Origin: JBFLYO01 sp040756745
GTDB lineage: Bacteria; Bacteroidota; Ignavibacteria; UBA10030; UBA6906
Length of the DNA: 64,000 bases
Assembly: GCA_040756745.1 (NCBI GenBank)
Contig: JBFLYO010000012.1
Span: 1-64,000, forward strand
Direction of reading: 5' to 3'
Shown: positions 54,257 to 63,171 of the stretch, piece by piece
How the letters are laid out: every line of letters starts with the position of its first letter
Numbering within the stretch: the first letter of the stretch is position 1
Translations under genes and position numbers: made by a program
Notes under the pieces: model-generated
The model's database searches: none
Told to the model about the DNA's origin: nothing
Seen by the model: the letters and a program-made list of their open reading frames with translations, nothing else

Positions 54257-56716
54257 TCACTCATCGTCCTTCCTACCGTCAGGCCTTAACCGCACGAACG
54301 CGCTTCTGACCGGTGCTGGCATCGGCGAGTCTCCCCCTCGCACGGAACGCCAGACGATTTCGCTGAGCTCAATATCAGGGATCGCATCCTGGGTCGAGAA
54401 ATCCATCAGCTCGCTCCTCCCCTGGCCGTAAGCTCCAGGCGGGTTTTTCTCCTCAAGATCGACGCGGGCAGGCCGGTGGTCATAAGGTGCCAGGTCAGCC
54501 TTCGCAGTGAACGACGCGAACATGGGGGTGGCGCTTGCGTCGAACTGCGAAAGGGGCGGGAGGCCAAGAATGAGCTCCATGGTTCGCACCATGCTGCTCG
54601 TGGAGTAGAGCTCGCTGTCGATGTGGCCGTGGCGCACGTACGGACTGATGAGCAGCGCCACCGTGCGATGCGCATCGACATGATCGGGGCCGTTCTGGGC
54701 ATCGTCTTCAATGACGAAAATCGCCGAGCTGGCCCAGTAGCGGCTGTGGGAAATCCTATCCACGATCATCCCAAGGGCAAGATCGTTTTGGGCCACGTAC
54801 GCTCGGGGCGTTGGTTTCCCTCTGCGCGTCCCCTCCGTGTGGTCGTTCGGCAACTTGATAGTCTGGAACTGCGGCAAACCCCCTTCCCGTTCGTACCGTT
54901 CAAACTCGACCTCCCAGTCCTTGACGCGCTGCAGATCCGAGTAGTCCAGATCCCATCCGCGGTAGTGGGGGGCGACGTGCCCCTCAAGCGAGGGGAGCAG
55001 GGCGCGGGCGCTGTCACCGGGAGTTTCTGCATTTCGTGCAAACTCCCCGTACGTCCTGTACGTTACTCCATGTCTGTTACAGAGATCCCAGAGATAGCCG
55101 CCCGAAGGGTACACAATCGGGGTCCCTCCTTCATACACGTACTCTCCGCCCCTCCCGCCGTACGAGGTTGGCCAGGTTTTCTCTGTGTAATCGGTCGCAT
55201 AGGCGCCCATCGTCCAGTTGTGCCCGTCGGCGCTCACCTCGGCATCCGCATAGAAATTGTCCAGGAGGACAAATTGCCTTGCCAATGCATGATGGTTCGG
55301 TGTCACCGATTCGCCGAACAGGCAGAGCGCCGGGTCGCTGTTTCCGCGTCCCATATCACCGAAGACCTGATCGTAGGTTCGGTTTTCCTTGATGATGTAG
55401 AAGACATGCTTGATCGGCGAAGACTGCCCAGGGCGGTGAGGTATGGGATTCGATTCATCGGGCGGGGGAGGAGGCGAAGTGGTGCGGGAATTCTCATACA
55501 CGGCCCTGGAATACGCTGCGAGCGCTTGAGCGTCCGGCGGTTCAATCCGGGAGAGCGATCCCGTGAAGAGCGAGCCGATATATTGCATCGATCGACGTGC
55601 CGCTTCGGGATTCGGACCACCGGGGTTCGGCATGCTCTGTCCTCCCTTCCCGTTAGCGACGATGATGCGGCCCGAGGAGGGGAGAACCTTCACGCACGTC
55701 GGATACCATCCCGTGGGAATGAAGCCGGCGGCCCGCGACTGACCCGACCTGCTGACGTCCATGACCGCGAGATAATTGTTGTCCGCGTTCGCGACATACA
55801 GGGTCTTCCCGTCGGGGCTGATTGCCAGGCCGTTCGGTGTGCTCCCGTAGGGAAGAGTGGGAGAAAGGGCGGAAGAGATCGTCTCCGTGACCCGGTTGGA
55901 CACGAGATCAATGACGGAGACGGTATTCGTGTTCGCGTTGGCGACGAACAGCCGGTCGCCATCAGGCGTTTCGAGCATGTCGCAGGGATGGTCACCAACC
56001 GGAATCGTTCGGACGATCCGGTGCGAGGCCCGGTCCACGCATGCCACGGCTGCACCTCCCCAGAGCGACACATACGTGAATGGGTGCCGACGCGATACAA
56101 GGCAGGTGTAGGGCGTCGCCGGAAGAGTAAGGGAGGTGAGCACCTTCCTGTCGGAGAGCCGTATGACGTTCAGCGACCTGTTCTCCTTCCCGGCGGCATA
56201 CACGGTCCCACGCTCCTCATCAATGTCGATCCCGGCAACCCACACGCTTGCGGCGGGAAGTGGGGGAGCAATGATAAGCGAGTCGACGCGGTGGAGATCT
56301 CCGCCGGAGAATTCGTAGATGTCGACCCGGTTATCGTTCCCTCCCGACAGCAGCAGGCGCTTGCCGCCGTCGAAGAGCCGGAGACCGACCCAGGCCTTTG
56401 CCACCGGCACAGTACTGATGCGCTTCCAGGTCGAAACGTCAACAACGCTGATCGAGTGCGCGGCAGTGCCGTTATCTGTCGTAATCACATAGCGTTCGTC
56501 GGGCGTGACGACCATGTTCAGGGGGAGTTCGCCGACCTGTACCTGGAGCCCGGCAGGGGAGAGAAACCACCCGTTCGGAAGCCGCACGCGTCCGTCAGGC
56601 AGTCTGCCCGGCAGGGTGCGGGTGGGAGCAGGAACGCACCCGGTGAGGAAGGCAAGCTGCGCGACAATGATCGCGGCCAGGGACGCCTGGCGTGCGCTTT
56701 TCGATCTTTCGGTCAT
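54257..56716 (-). CDS. Lipoprotein: YncE-like beta-propeller fused to phosphoesterase
   Basis: 819 residues. Lipobox LTGC with Cys27. Residues about 50-370 are a seven-bladed YncE/40-residue propeller with repeats such as DRLFVANANTNTVSVIDL and KTLYVANADNNYLAVMD. From about 440 a phosphoesterase (PF04185-like) domain begins HVFYIIKENRTYDQVFGDMGRGN and has NFYADAEVSADGHNWTMGAY (in pieces), FVIEDDAQNGPDHVDAHRTV. Such proteins are predicted surface phosphatases or phospholipase C-like enzymes. Substrate unknown. Confidence 0.9.
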   Translation of the reverse strand: MTERSKSARQASLAAIIVAQLAFLTGCVPAPTRTLPGRLPDGRVRLPNGWFLSPAGLQVQVGELPLNMVVTPDERYVITTDNGTAAHSISVVDVSTWKRISTVPVAKAWVGLRLFDGGKRLLLSGGNDNRVDIYEFSGGDLHRVDSLIIAPPLPAASVWVAGIDIDEERGTVYAAGKENRSLNVIRLSDRKVLTSLTLPATPYTCLVSRRHPFTYVSLWGGAAVACVDRASHRIVRTIPVGDHPCDMLETPDGDRLFVANANTNTVSVIDLVSNRVTETISSALSPTLPYGSTPNGLAISPDGKTLYVANADNNYLAVMDVSRSGQSRAAGFIPTGWYPTCVKVLPSSGRIIVANGKGGQSMPNPGGPNPEAARRSMQYIGSLFTGSLSRIEPPDAQALAAYSRAVYENSRTTSPPPPPDESNPIPHRPGQSSPIKHVFYIIKENRTYDQVFGDMGRGNSDPALCLFGESVTPNHHALARQFVLLDNFYADAEVSADGHNWTMGAYATDYTEKTWPTSYGGRGGEYVYEGGTPIVYPSGGYLWDLCNRHGVTYRTYGEFARNAETPGDSARALLPSLEGHVAPHYRGWDLDYSDLQRVKDWEVEFERYEREGGLPQFQTIKLPNDHTEGTRRGKPTPRAYVAQNDLALGMIVDRISHSRYWASSAIFVIEDDAQNGPDHVDAHRTVALLISPYVRHGHIDSELYSTSSMVRTMELILGLPPLSQFDASATPMFASFTAKADLAPYDHRPARVDLEEKNPPGAYGQGRSELMDFSTQDAIPDIELSEIVWRSVRGGDSPMPAPVRSAFVRLRPDGRKDDE

Positions 56717-56847
56717 ATGAAGGCCTCGGGGTCTATGGTAAGGAGCGGGGGTGCCAGAAAGTCCTCCGCGGTGCTGGTGTTTTACCGTTCCGTTTCATAC
56801 CTTTCCGCGTCACCCCAAACCCACCAACCACTTCGGAGGTACCCCCC

Positions 56848-57324
56848 ATGGAACAGTCGCAGCCGACGTACGCCGGGTTCTGGATGAGGTTCCTGGCATA
56901 CATCATCGATGCAGTCGTGATGAGCATCGTGAGCTTGATCATTCTCATCCCATTCTTCGGAATACTCGGGGTGACAGCGGCCTCGAATCTGGAATCCGAC
57001 CTCGAAGATGGCGGAGCCGGGCTGATGGTCGCCTTGATGGGCACGTACCTCATCAGCGTGGTCATCATCGTCGTCGTCCAGTGGCTGTACTTCGCCCTGA
57101 TGGAATCGTCCGCCAAGCGGGCGACCCTCGGCAAGCTTGCTCTCGGCATCGTGGTCACCGACATGGCAGGGAACCGGGTCAGTTTCGGTCGCGCAACGGG
57201 CCGGTACTTTGGCAAAATCGTTTCTGGACTGATCCTGTGCATCGGCTACATCATGGCAGGGTTCACGCAACAGAAACAGGCACTGCACGATATCATGGCA
57301 GGCTGTCTGGTCGTGCGGAAGTAG
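56848..57324 (+). CDS. RDD family membrane protein
   Basis: 158 residues from the ATG at 56848, preceded by GGAGGT. YAGFWMRFLAYIIDAVV carries the Arg and Asp of the RDD name; later ATLGKLALGIVVTDMAG and QALHDIMAGCLVV complete the domain. About four helices. Role unknown; some relatives are Na+/H+ exchangers. Confidence 0.9.
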   Translation: MEQSQPTYAGFWMRFLAYIIDAVVMSIVSLIILIPFFGILGVTAASNLESDLEDGGAGLMVALMGTYLISVVIIVVVQWLYFALMESSAKRATLGKLALGIVVTDMAGNRVSFGRATGRYFGKIVSGLILCIGYIMAGFTQQKQALHDIMAGCLVVRK

Positions 57325-57355
57325 TACAGCAACAACTTCTCGGGTCTCCCATGTA

Positions 57356-57389
57356 TTCCCTCCCTCTGCGATCGCGCAGAGGGAGGGAA
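57356..57389. terminator. Perfect hairpin between convergent genes
   Basis: 15-base stem TTCCCTCCCTCTGCG (57356-57370), loop ATCG, CGCAGAGGGAGGGAA (57375-57389). No T run on either side, so termination is plausible but not certain. Confidence 0.55.
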
Positions 57390-57438
57390 GTGTGCAATTG
57401 CGCGTCACCCTCGCTGCTCTCGATCGCTGCCCCCTCCC

Positions 57439-59538
57439 TCACTGAACAATCGTGAGATCGTACATCCGGTCGTCCGCCTCTATGCGATCCACGACCTCCA
57501 TCCCGGAGGTCACTTTCCCAATGATAGTATATCTTCCATCCAGATGCGGCTGGGGAGAATGGGTGATAAAGAATTGGGATCCTTCAGTGTCTTTTCCGGC
57601 GCTCGCTAACCCCACGGTCCCCGTTTCGTATGTGAGCATGGAAAATTCTGAGCGGATCGCATAACCAGGCCCTCCCCAACCGTCGCCCTGTGGATCGCCT
57701 CCCTGGATTACAAAGTTGGCTACGACCCGATGGAACACCAACCCGCGGTAGAACCCTCGCTGGGTCGCGAGTTTCAGAACGCTCATGACGGAGAATGGAG
57801 CAATGCGGGGGAAGAGGTCGACGAACACGTCGCCCCGGGCCGTTTCAAACCTCACACGTACAACGGAAGGGAGAGAGCGGAGATACGCAAAATCCAGATC
57901 GACAAAGAGAGGTTCCGCCCGTTGCTGTCGCCTTCCTCCATAGTCGTTCCCCGTGATATCGTGCAGCGCTGAAGCAGCGGCAAGCGTAAGTGAGGGATCC
58001 GGACTCCCCAGCAGAGCAATGAGCGGTTCGACGGCTGCGCTGCTGCCGATGGCTCCGAGGGTGCCGATGATTTCCTGCATCGCTTCGGTGTCGTGCGGAG
58101 GGCGCATCGCGGCGAGGGCGCTGAGCAAGGGGGCGACCCACTGCTGACTCCTGAAGAGCGTATCGCGGAGAAGCGAGGCGGCGGTGGCGGCCGTCGCAAT
58201 ATGCCCGGACGAGAGAAGCCCGGCACCCCGTGCAGCAACTGTGTCACGCAGATCCCGGTCGCGGGGATTGCGGTGAACGAGCGATTGGAGGCCATCGAGG
58301 GCTGCACATGCCACAACCGGATCGGTATCACAGGTAGCGTCGAGGAGGACTCGTCTCGCATCAGGTTCCCGCGAAGCCGAGAGGGCCGCGAGGAGCCGTG
58401 CGCGCGGCTTGGGCTGCATCCGGCTGAGCTTATCCACCCAACCCCACGACATGCGACCTGTCACTCGCGCAAGCACGAGGGCCGCCTCGGTCTCCGTCTG
58501 CCAGTTGAATCCGCCGGACCTGTTCTCGGCGATCGTGCGCAACTGCCGCAGAGCTTCGTCGGCCGCTGAGGTGGTGTCGGAGCTGTCCACGCCGGCGGTC
58601 GCGAATCCCGATAATGCGGTCAGCCGGACATGAATATTCCCATCGAAGAAAGCCCGGCGGAAAGCATCGATAACGCGGGTGTTTCCCTTCCACTCAAATC
58701 CTCCCAGCACCCGGAACGCATTGACCCGTACCCGCCAGTCGGGATCGAACTCCGCCAGACGCAGTACCACGTCTGAGACGCCGGTGGAGTCCCGTAAGCG
58801 CCCAAGAAGCGCAGCTAAGTTCATTCTAAGAAGCGGATCCTCGTGCGTGTAAAGCCGTCGAAGGCGGTCCAGATGCGATTGGGTCTCCCTCTGGAACCCC
58901 GCTCGCTGGAGGGCATAGACCACCTGCCATGGAGTGTTCACACCGGGTTGCACATAACGGAGGAGGAACCGGAGAGCATCGTCGCTGACAACCCCCCTGA
59001 TGGCGAACCGAGCGACGCACATGATCAGATGCTCCTGGTCGGCGACCGGCGAAGGGGTGCCAAACCTGAGGATGAGGTCATTCAGCGACGATTTTGTGCC
59101 AAATTTACCGATCTCTTCCAGCAGCCGGGCGGTTGCCGTGGTGAGAGAGAACCTTTTCCAGATCAGGTCATACGCCAGCTCTTCGCGCCCTTGTTCGCTC
59201 ATCATGGTCGCGGTTTGCCCGATGGCAAACGCTGCCGCCTCCTGAGTCAGCGGATCCGCCTCGGTCAGGTTCCGGACGAGGAGTGAAATGACCGTTGTGT
59301 CCTGCAGGGTTCCATATGCGAGCGTGGCTTCGCGACGGACGGCATTGTCTCCGTCGGACAACAGCGCAAGCAGCTTGTTGCGGTACGGCGTCCGGAGGTC
59401 CTTGAGCCGGAGGATTTCCTCGATCTTCTGTTGACGCACCCGTTCCTCTTCCGACCCGAACTGTTGCTGTCCGGGGGAACGATTTACGATAAGCAGGACG
59501 ACGAGGAAAGGGAGAGCCGCGCGCGGGGTCGTGTTCAT
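57439..59538 (-). CDS. Exported HEAT-repeat protein fused to a cyclophilin domain
   Basis: 699 residues. N-terminal signal peptide (AALPFLVVLLIVNRSPGQQ). About 40-530 are HEAT-like helical repeats (GDNAVRREATLAYGTLQD, DPDWRVRVNAFRVLGGF, IGSSAAVEPLIALLGSPDPS). About 550-699 is a cyclophilin-type PPIase: FYRGLVFHRVVANFVIQGGDPQGDGWGGPGY (in pieces), GTVGLASAGKDTEGSQFFIT and LDGRYTIIGKV. The key cyclophilin residues FHR, QGGD and SQFFIT are present. It probably acts as a periplasmic folding factor with a protein-binding scaffold. Confidence 0.92.
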   Translation of the reverse strand: MNTTPRAALPFLVVLLIVNRSPGQQQFGSEEERVRQQKIEEILRLKDLRTPYRNKLLALLSDGDNAVRREATLAYGTLQDTTVISLLVRNLTEADPLTQEAAAFAIGQTATMMSEQGREELAYDLIWKRFSLTTATARLLEEIGKFGTKSSLNDLILRFGTPSPVADQEHLIMCVARFAIRGVVSDDALRFLLRYVQPGVNTPWQVVYALQRAGFQRETQSHLDRLRRLYTHEDPLLRMNLAALLGRLRDSTGVSDVVLRLAEFDPDWRVRVNAFRVLGGFEWKGNTRVIDAFRRAFFDGNIHVRLTALSGFATAGVDSSDTTSAADEALRQLRTIAENRSGGFNWQTETEAALVLARVTGRMSWGWVDKLSRMQPKPRARLLAALSASREPDARRVLLDATCDTDPVVACAALDGLQSLVHRNPRDRDLRDTVAARGAGLLSSGHIATAATAASLLRDTLFRSQQWVAPLLSALAAMRPPHDTEAMQEIIGTLGAIGSSAAVEPLIALLGSPDPSLTLAAASALHDITGNDYGGRRQQRAEPLFVDLDFAYLRSLPSVVRVRFETARGDVFVDLFPRIAPFSVMSVLKLATQRGFYRGLVFHRVVANFVIQGGDPQGDGWGGPGYAIRSEFSMLTYETGTVGLASAGKDTEGSQFFITHSPQPHLDGRYTIIGKVTSGMEVVDRIEADDRMYDLTIVQ

Positions 59539-59572
59539 CCTTGGAGTACAGAGTACTGGTCATTCGAAGGTA

Positions 59573-59601
59573 GCAATACTCCACCGCATGCACAAATACA
59601 A
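59573..59601 (-). promoter_or_regulatory. Candidate promoter of the HEAT-cyclophilin gene
   Basis: Minus strand: TTGTAT (59601-59596), a 17-base spacer, TATTGC (59578-59573). Confidence 0.45.
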
Positions 59602-59622
59602 AATTGCCTGGCGAAGCGTTCA

Positions 59623-59651
59623 TTGATAATCTCCCGCGCATTCCGTATTAT
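59623..59651 (+). promoter_or_regulatory. Promoter of aspS
   Basis: TTGATA (59623-59628), a 17-base spacer, TATTAT (59646-59651). The start near 59658 lies about 30 bases before the GTG, which supports that start. Confidence 0.65.
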
Positions 59652-59687
59652 ACAGAGTTGTGCATCAACCTCTACTCTGAGAACCCG

Positions 59688-61454
59688 GTGACATCCTTTC
59701 GGAAGCGGACTCATACATGCGGGCAACTGCGCCAGACCGATATCGGGGCTTCTGTCACACTCAACGGCTGGGTCGACACACGGAGGGATCTCGGCGGGGT
59801 CATCTTCATCGACCTGCGCGACAGGTACGGGAAGACGCAGGTCGTGTTCAACCCTCAGCGCGCCCCGGAGGCACACGCTCTCGCCAAAGACCTGCGGAGC
59901 GAGTACGTGATTTCCATGACGGGTCGTGTGGAACGACGTCCTGAAGGAACGGACAATCCGGAACTCCCAACCGGAACTGTGGACGTCATGGCGACTGAGC
60001 TTTCGATCCTGAACAGGGCGGAGACGCCGCCGTTCCCGATCGAAGACTCTGTGCAGACCAGTGAAGACATCCGGCTGAAATACCGGTACCTTGATCTACG
60101 CCGGCCACTCCTGCAGAAAACCCTGCTGACCCGCCACAGGATGTATAAGCTGACGCACGATTACTTCGATGCGCGCGGTTTCGTCGAGGTCGAAACCCCG
60201 GTGCTCATGAAGAGCACCCCCGAGGGGGCGCGCGATTACCTTGTCCCGAGCCGGATCCACCGTGGCAAGTTCTATGCGCTCCCCCAGTCACCGCAGACGT
60301 ACAAGCAGATCCTCATGGTTTCGGGGCTCGACCGCTACGTGCAGATCGTCAAATGTTTCCGGGACGAAGACAACAGGGCCGACAGGCAGCCGGAGTTCAC
60401 GCAGATCGACGTGGAGATGTCGTTCGTGGACGAGCGTGACATCCAGGAGGTTGCAGAGGGACTGATCGCCCTGCTGTTCAAAGAAATCAAGGGGATGGAC
60501 ATCACGCTCCCGCTTAGGCGCCTCACGTACAGGGAGGCAATGGAGACATACGGCACAGACCGACCGGATACGCGGTTTGGCCTCACCATGAACTGCGTGA
60601 ATGACCTTGTCAGGGCATGCGGCTTCAAGGTCTTCGCCGACACAGTGTCGCGTGGAGGAGTTGTCGCTGGATTCGTTGTTCCGGGTGCGGCCGCTTTCAC
60701 ACGAAACCAGATGGATAACCTCGTCGATCTGGCGAAGGAACTAGGTGCGGCCGGGTTGGTGTACTTCAAGTGGACCGATGAAGGAGTCGAGACCGCGGTC
60801 GAGAAATTCCTGGGCAAACCGCTTGTGGAATCGATTGCGCGGACGATGAAGGCGGGCCCGGGCGATCTCGTGTTGCTGGTCGCTGACGAGTGGCAGAATG
60901 CCTACTCCGTGCTCGGCTCGCTCCGGCTCGAGCTCGGCCGTCGACTCAAGATGATCGACGAGACCACCGACGATCTCTTCTGGGTAACGGATTTTCCGCT
61001 CGTGGAGTTCAGCAGGGAAGAGCAGCGGTTCGCCGCGGTGCATCACCCTTTCACCTCTCCACACCCGGACGACATCGAGAGGCTGGAGAGCGCTCCCGCA
61101 TCGGTGCGCGCGCGTGCCTATGACCTCGTCCTCAACGGGAATGAGATCGCCGGTGGGAGCATTAGAATCCATGACCGGGAGCTTCAGGAGAAGGTGTTCT
61201 CCCTTCTCGGGATTTCGCCGGAGGAGGCGCAGAAGAAATTCGGCTTCCTGCTCAATGCGTTCCGCTATGGCGCGCCACCACATGGAGGGATCGCCTTCGG
61301 GTTTGACAGGATGGTCATGCTGCTGACAGGGATGAAATCGATTCGCGACGTCATCGCGTTTCCCAAGACCGCCAGCGCAGTCTCGCTGATGGATGAGGCA
61401 CCCAACGACGTGGACGAGAAACAGCTTAGAGAGCTGCACATCCGGATCGTCTGA
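59688..61454 (+). CDS. aspS: Aspartyl-tRNA synthetase (bacterial type)
   Basis: 588 residues from GTG 59688. N-terminal OB fold (CGQLRQTDIGASVTLNGWVDTRRDLGG in pieces), class II motif 2 IVKCFRDEDNRADRQPEFTQIDVEMSF (in pieces), the bacterial GAD insert at about 280-420, and motif 3 GGIAFGFDRMVMLLTG. The absence of GatCAB information means discriminating or non-discriminating type cannot be told. The longer frame from 59604 would start before the predicted transcript. The next ATG overlaps its stop by one base. Confidence 0.95.
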   Translation: MTSFRKRTHTCGQLRQTDIGASVTLNGWVDTRRDLGGVIFIDLRDRYGKTQVVFNPQRAPEAHALAKDLRSEYVISMTGRVERRPEGTDNPELPTGTVDVMATELSILNRAETPPFPIEDSVQTSEDIRLKYRYLDLRRPLLQKTLLTRHRMYKLTHDYFDARGFVEVETPVLMKSTPEGARDYLVPSRIHRGKFYALPQSPQTYKQILMVSGLDRYVQIVKCFRDEDNRADRQPEFTQIDVEMSFVDERDIQEVAEGLIALLFKEIKGMDITLPLRRLTYREAMETYGTDRPDTRFGLTMNCVNDLVRACGFKVFADTVSRGGVVAGFVVPGAAAFTRNQMDNLVDLAKELGAAGLVYFKWTDEGVETAVEKFLGKPLVESIARTMKAGPGDLVLLVADEWQNAYSVLGSLRLELGRRLKMIDETTDDLFWVTDFPLVEFSREEQRFAAVHHPFTSPHPDDIERLESAPASVRARAYDLVLNGNEIAGGSIRIHDRELQEKVFSLLGISPEEAQKKFGFLLNAFRYGAPPHGGIAFGFDRMVMLLTGMKSIRDVIAFPKTASAVSLMDEAPNDVDEKQLRELHIRIV

Positions 61455-62815
61455 TGAAGGATCGGATCCGCATCGCCAGCGGCCAGGGGTTCTGGGGGGA
61501 TCTTCTTCGTGCCCCCCTCGATCAGGTCACCAAAGGGCAGGTGGATTACCTTGTGATGGACTACCTCGCAGAGGTCACAATGTCCATCATGCAAAAGCAG
61601 AAGCAAAAGAACCCCGCCCTCGGCTACGCCAAAGACCTCATCCCGCTCATGGATGAGCTTCTGCCGGTCATTACCCGGAACGGGGTGAAGGTGATCACCA
61701 ACGGTGGAGGAGTGAACCCGGAGGCGTGCCGCGATGCGATCTTCGCCTCGGCCCGGCGGCTCGGCATCACAGGACTGGCCGTCGGCATTGTGCTGGGCGA
61801 CGACATTCTCGACCGGCTCGATGAGCTCCGGCTGCGAGGAGTCTACCTCAGCAACATGGAGACAGGGGAGAAGCTGGACACGGTAATCGACCGGGTCACG
61901 AGTGCAAACGTCTATTTTGGTGCAGCGCCTGTTGTCCGTGCTTTGCGGGAAGGGGCGCAGATTGTCGTCACCGGCCGAACAACCGATACCGGTCTTACGC
62001 TCGCGCCGATGATCCATGAGTTTGGTTGGAACGAGGACGATTGGGATCTCCTTGCAGCGGGGACCGTTGCAGGACATATCCTGGAATGCGGCGGACAGGC
62101 AAGCGGCGGGAACTTCTCGGCGGACTGGCGCGCTGTGCCGGACCTTGCACGCATCGGGTTTCCTATCGCAGAAGCATCGCCTGATGGAACGATCGTCATC
62201 ACGAAACATGCAGGGACAGGAGGGCTCGTCTCCGTACAGACTGTGAAGGAGCAGCTTCTCTATGAAATCGGAAATCCGGCGAACTATATCACCCCGGATT
62301 GCATCGCCGACTTCACCACGATCAGGCTGTCCGACGAGGGACCAAACAGAGTGCGTATGACCGGTGTACAGGGGCGTCCGGCTACCGACAGTTACAAAGT
62401 CTCGATGTCGTACCTTGACGGTTATACCGCGGTCGGGACGCTCACCTATGCATGGCCCGATGCGTTGGAAAAGGCACAGTTGGCGGACCGTGTACTGCGG
62501 CAACGCCTGACGGATCTGGGACTGACGTTCGAAGAGATCCGGACGGAATATGTGGGCGTTGACTCCTGCCATGGCCCCCTCTCCACTGCGCCGGACATAC
62601 TCAATGAAGTCGTCTTCCGTATCGGGGTCAGAGGGAAAGACTACGCGGCGGTTGAACGGTTCGGGAAGGAGCTGGCCCCTCTGATCCTGACCGGCCCTCC
62701 CGCAGTGACGGGGTTTGCGGGCGGTCGGCCAAAGCCCAGCGAGGTGATTGCGTACTGGCCTGCACTGATACCGAAATCGGCCGTACAGCCCTCGGTCGCT
62801 GTCGATCGCGTATGA
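61454..62815 (+). CDS. AtuA family protein (DUF1446)
   Basis: 453 residues. ASGQGFWGDLLRAP, DYLVMDYLAEVTMSIM, TNGGGVNPEACRDAI, VTGRTTDTGLTLAPMI, AAGTVAGHILECGGQASGGNF (in pieces) and ITKHAGTGGLVSVQTVKEQLLYEI are typical of AtuA, named for acyclic terpene utilisation in Pseudomonas; biochemical activity in other lineages is unknown. Its ATGA overlap with the next small gene suggests that the two products act together. Confidence 0.9.
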   Translation: MKDRIRIASGQGFWGDLLRAPLDQVTKGQVDYLVMDYLAEVTMSIMQKQKQKNPALGYAKDLIPLMDELLPVITRNGVKVITNGGGVNPEACRDAIFASARRLGITGLAVGIVLGDDILDRLDELRLRGVYLSNMETGEKLDTVIDRVTSANVYFGAAPVVRALREGAQIVVTGRTTDTGLTLAPMIHEFGWNEDDWDLLAAGTVAGHILECGGQASGGNFSADWRAVPDLARIGFPIAEASPDGTIVITKHAGTGGLVSVQTVKEQLLYEIGNPANYITPDCIADFTTIRLSDEGPNRVRMTGVQGRPATDSYKVSMSYLDGYTAVGTLTYAWPDALEKAQLADRVLRQRLTDLGLTFEEIRTEYVGVDSCHGPLSTAPDILNEVVFRIGVRGKDYAAVERFGKELAPLILTGPPAVTGFAGGRPKPSEVIAYWPALIPKSAVQPSVAVDRV

Positions 62816-63171
62816 GCGGAACAATGAAGATTCGACTCATTGATATCGCCCATGCGCGTTCCGGGGACAAGGGGGACACAGCCAACGTCGGAGTCATTGC
62901 GCGGCGCGACGAATATTATCCGCTGCTCGTGAAGTACCTGACGGTGGAACGCGTCCGGCGTCATTTTGCCGGGATCGTCCAGGGAGGGGTTGAACGCTTC
63001 GAACTCCCCAATCTCGGAGCTCTGAATTTCCTGCTCCATGGCGCGCTGGGTGGAGGCGGGACTCGTTCACTGAAAAACGACGCCCAGGGAAAGACCCTGA
63101 GCAGCGCCATGCTCAGATTGGAACTTGAAATCGACGAAGAACTCACACTACCGGAAACAGGCCATGTTTGA
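62812..63171 (+). CDS. Small AtuA-associated protein
   Basis: 119 residues, beginning at ATG 62812 (62824 is an alternative). MKIRLIDIAHARSGDKGDTANVGVIAR and LPNLGALNFLLHGALGGGGTRSLKNDAQGKTLS (in pieces) match the C-terminal domain that many AtuA proteins carry fused. Here it is a separate, translationally coupled gene. The prfB ATG lies inside its last codons. Confidence 0.87.
   Translation: MSGTMKIRLIDIAHARSGDKGDTANVGVIARRDEYYPLLVKYLTVERVRRHFAGIVQGGVERFELPNLGALNFLLHGALGGGGTRSLKNDAQGKTLSSAMLRLELEIDEELTLPETGHV

Noticed and set aside
54476..56887. 803-residue plus-strand open frame
   Set aside because: Antisense to the well-supported phosphoesterase gene; Arg/Gly/Val-rich with no domain, a product of high GC.
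61265..62824. 519-residue minus-strand open frame
   Set aside because: Antisense to aspS and atuA; composition is that of a shadow frame.
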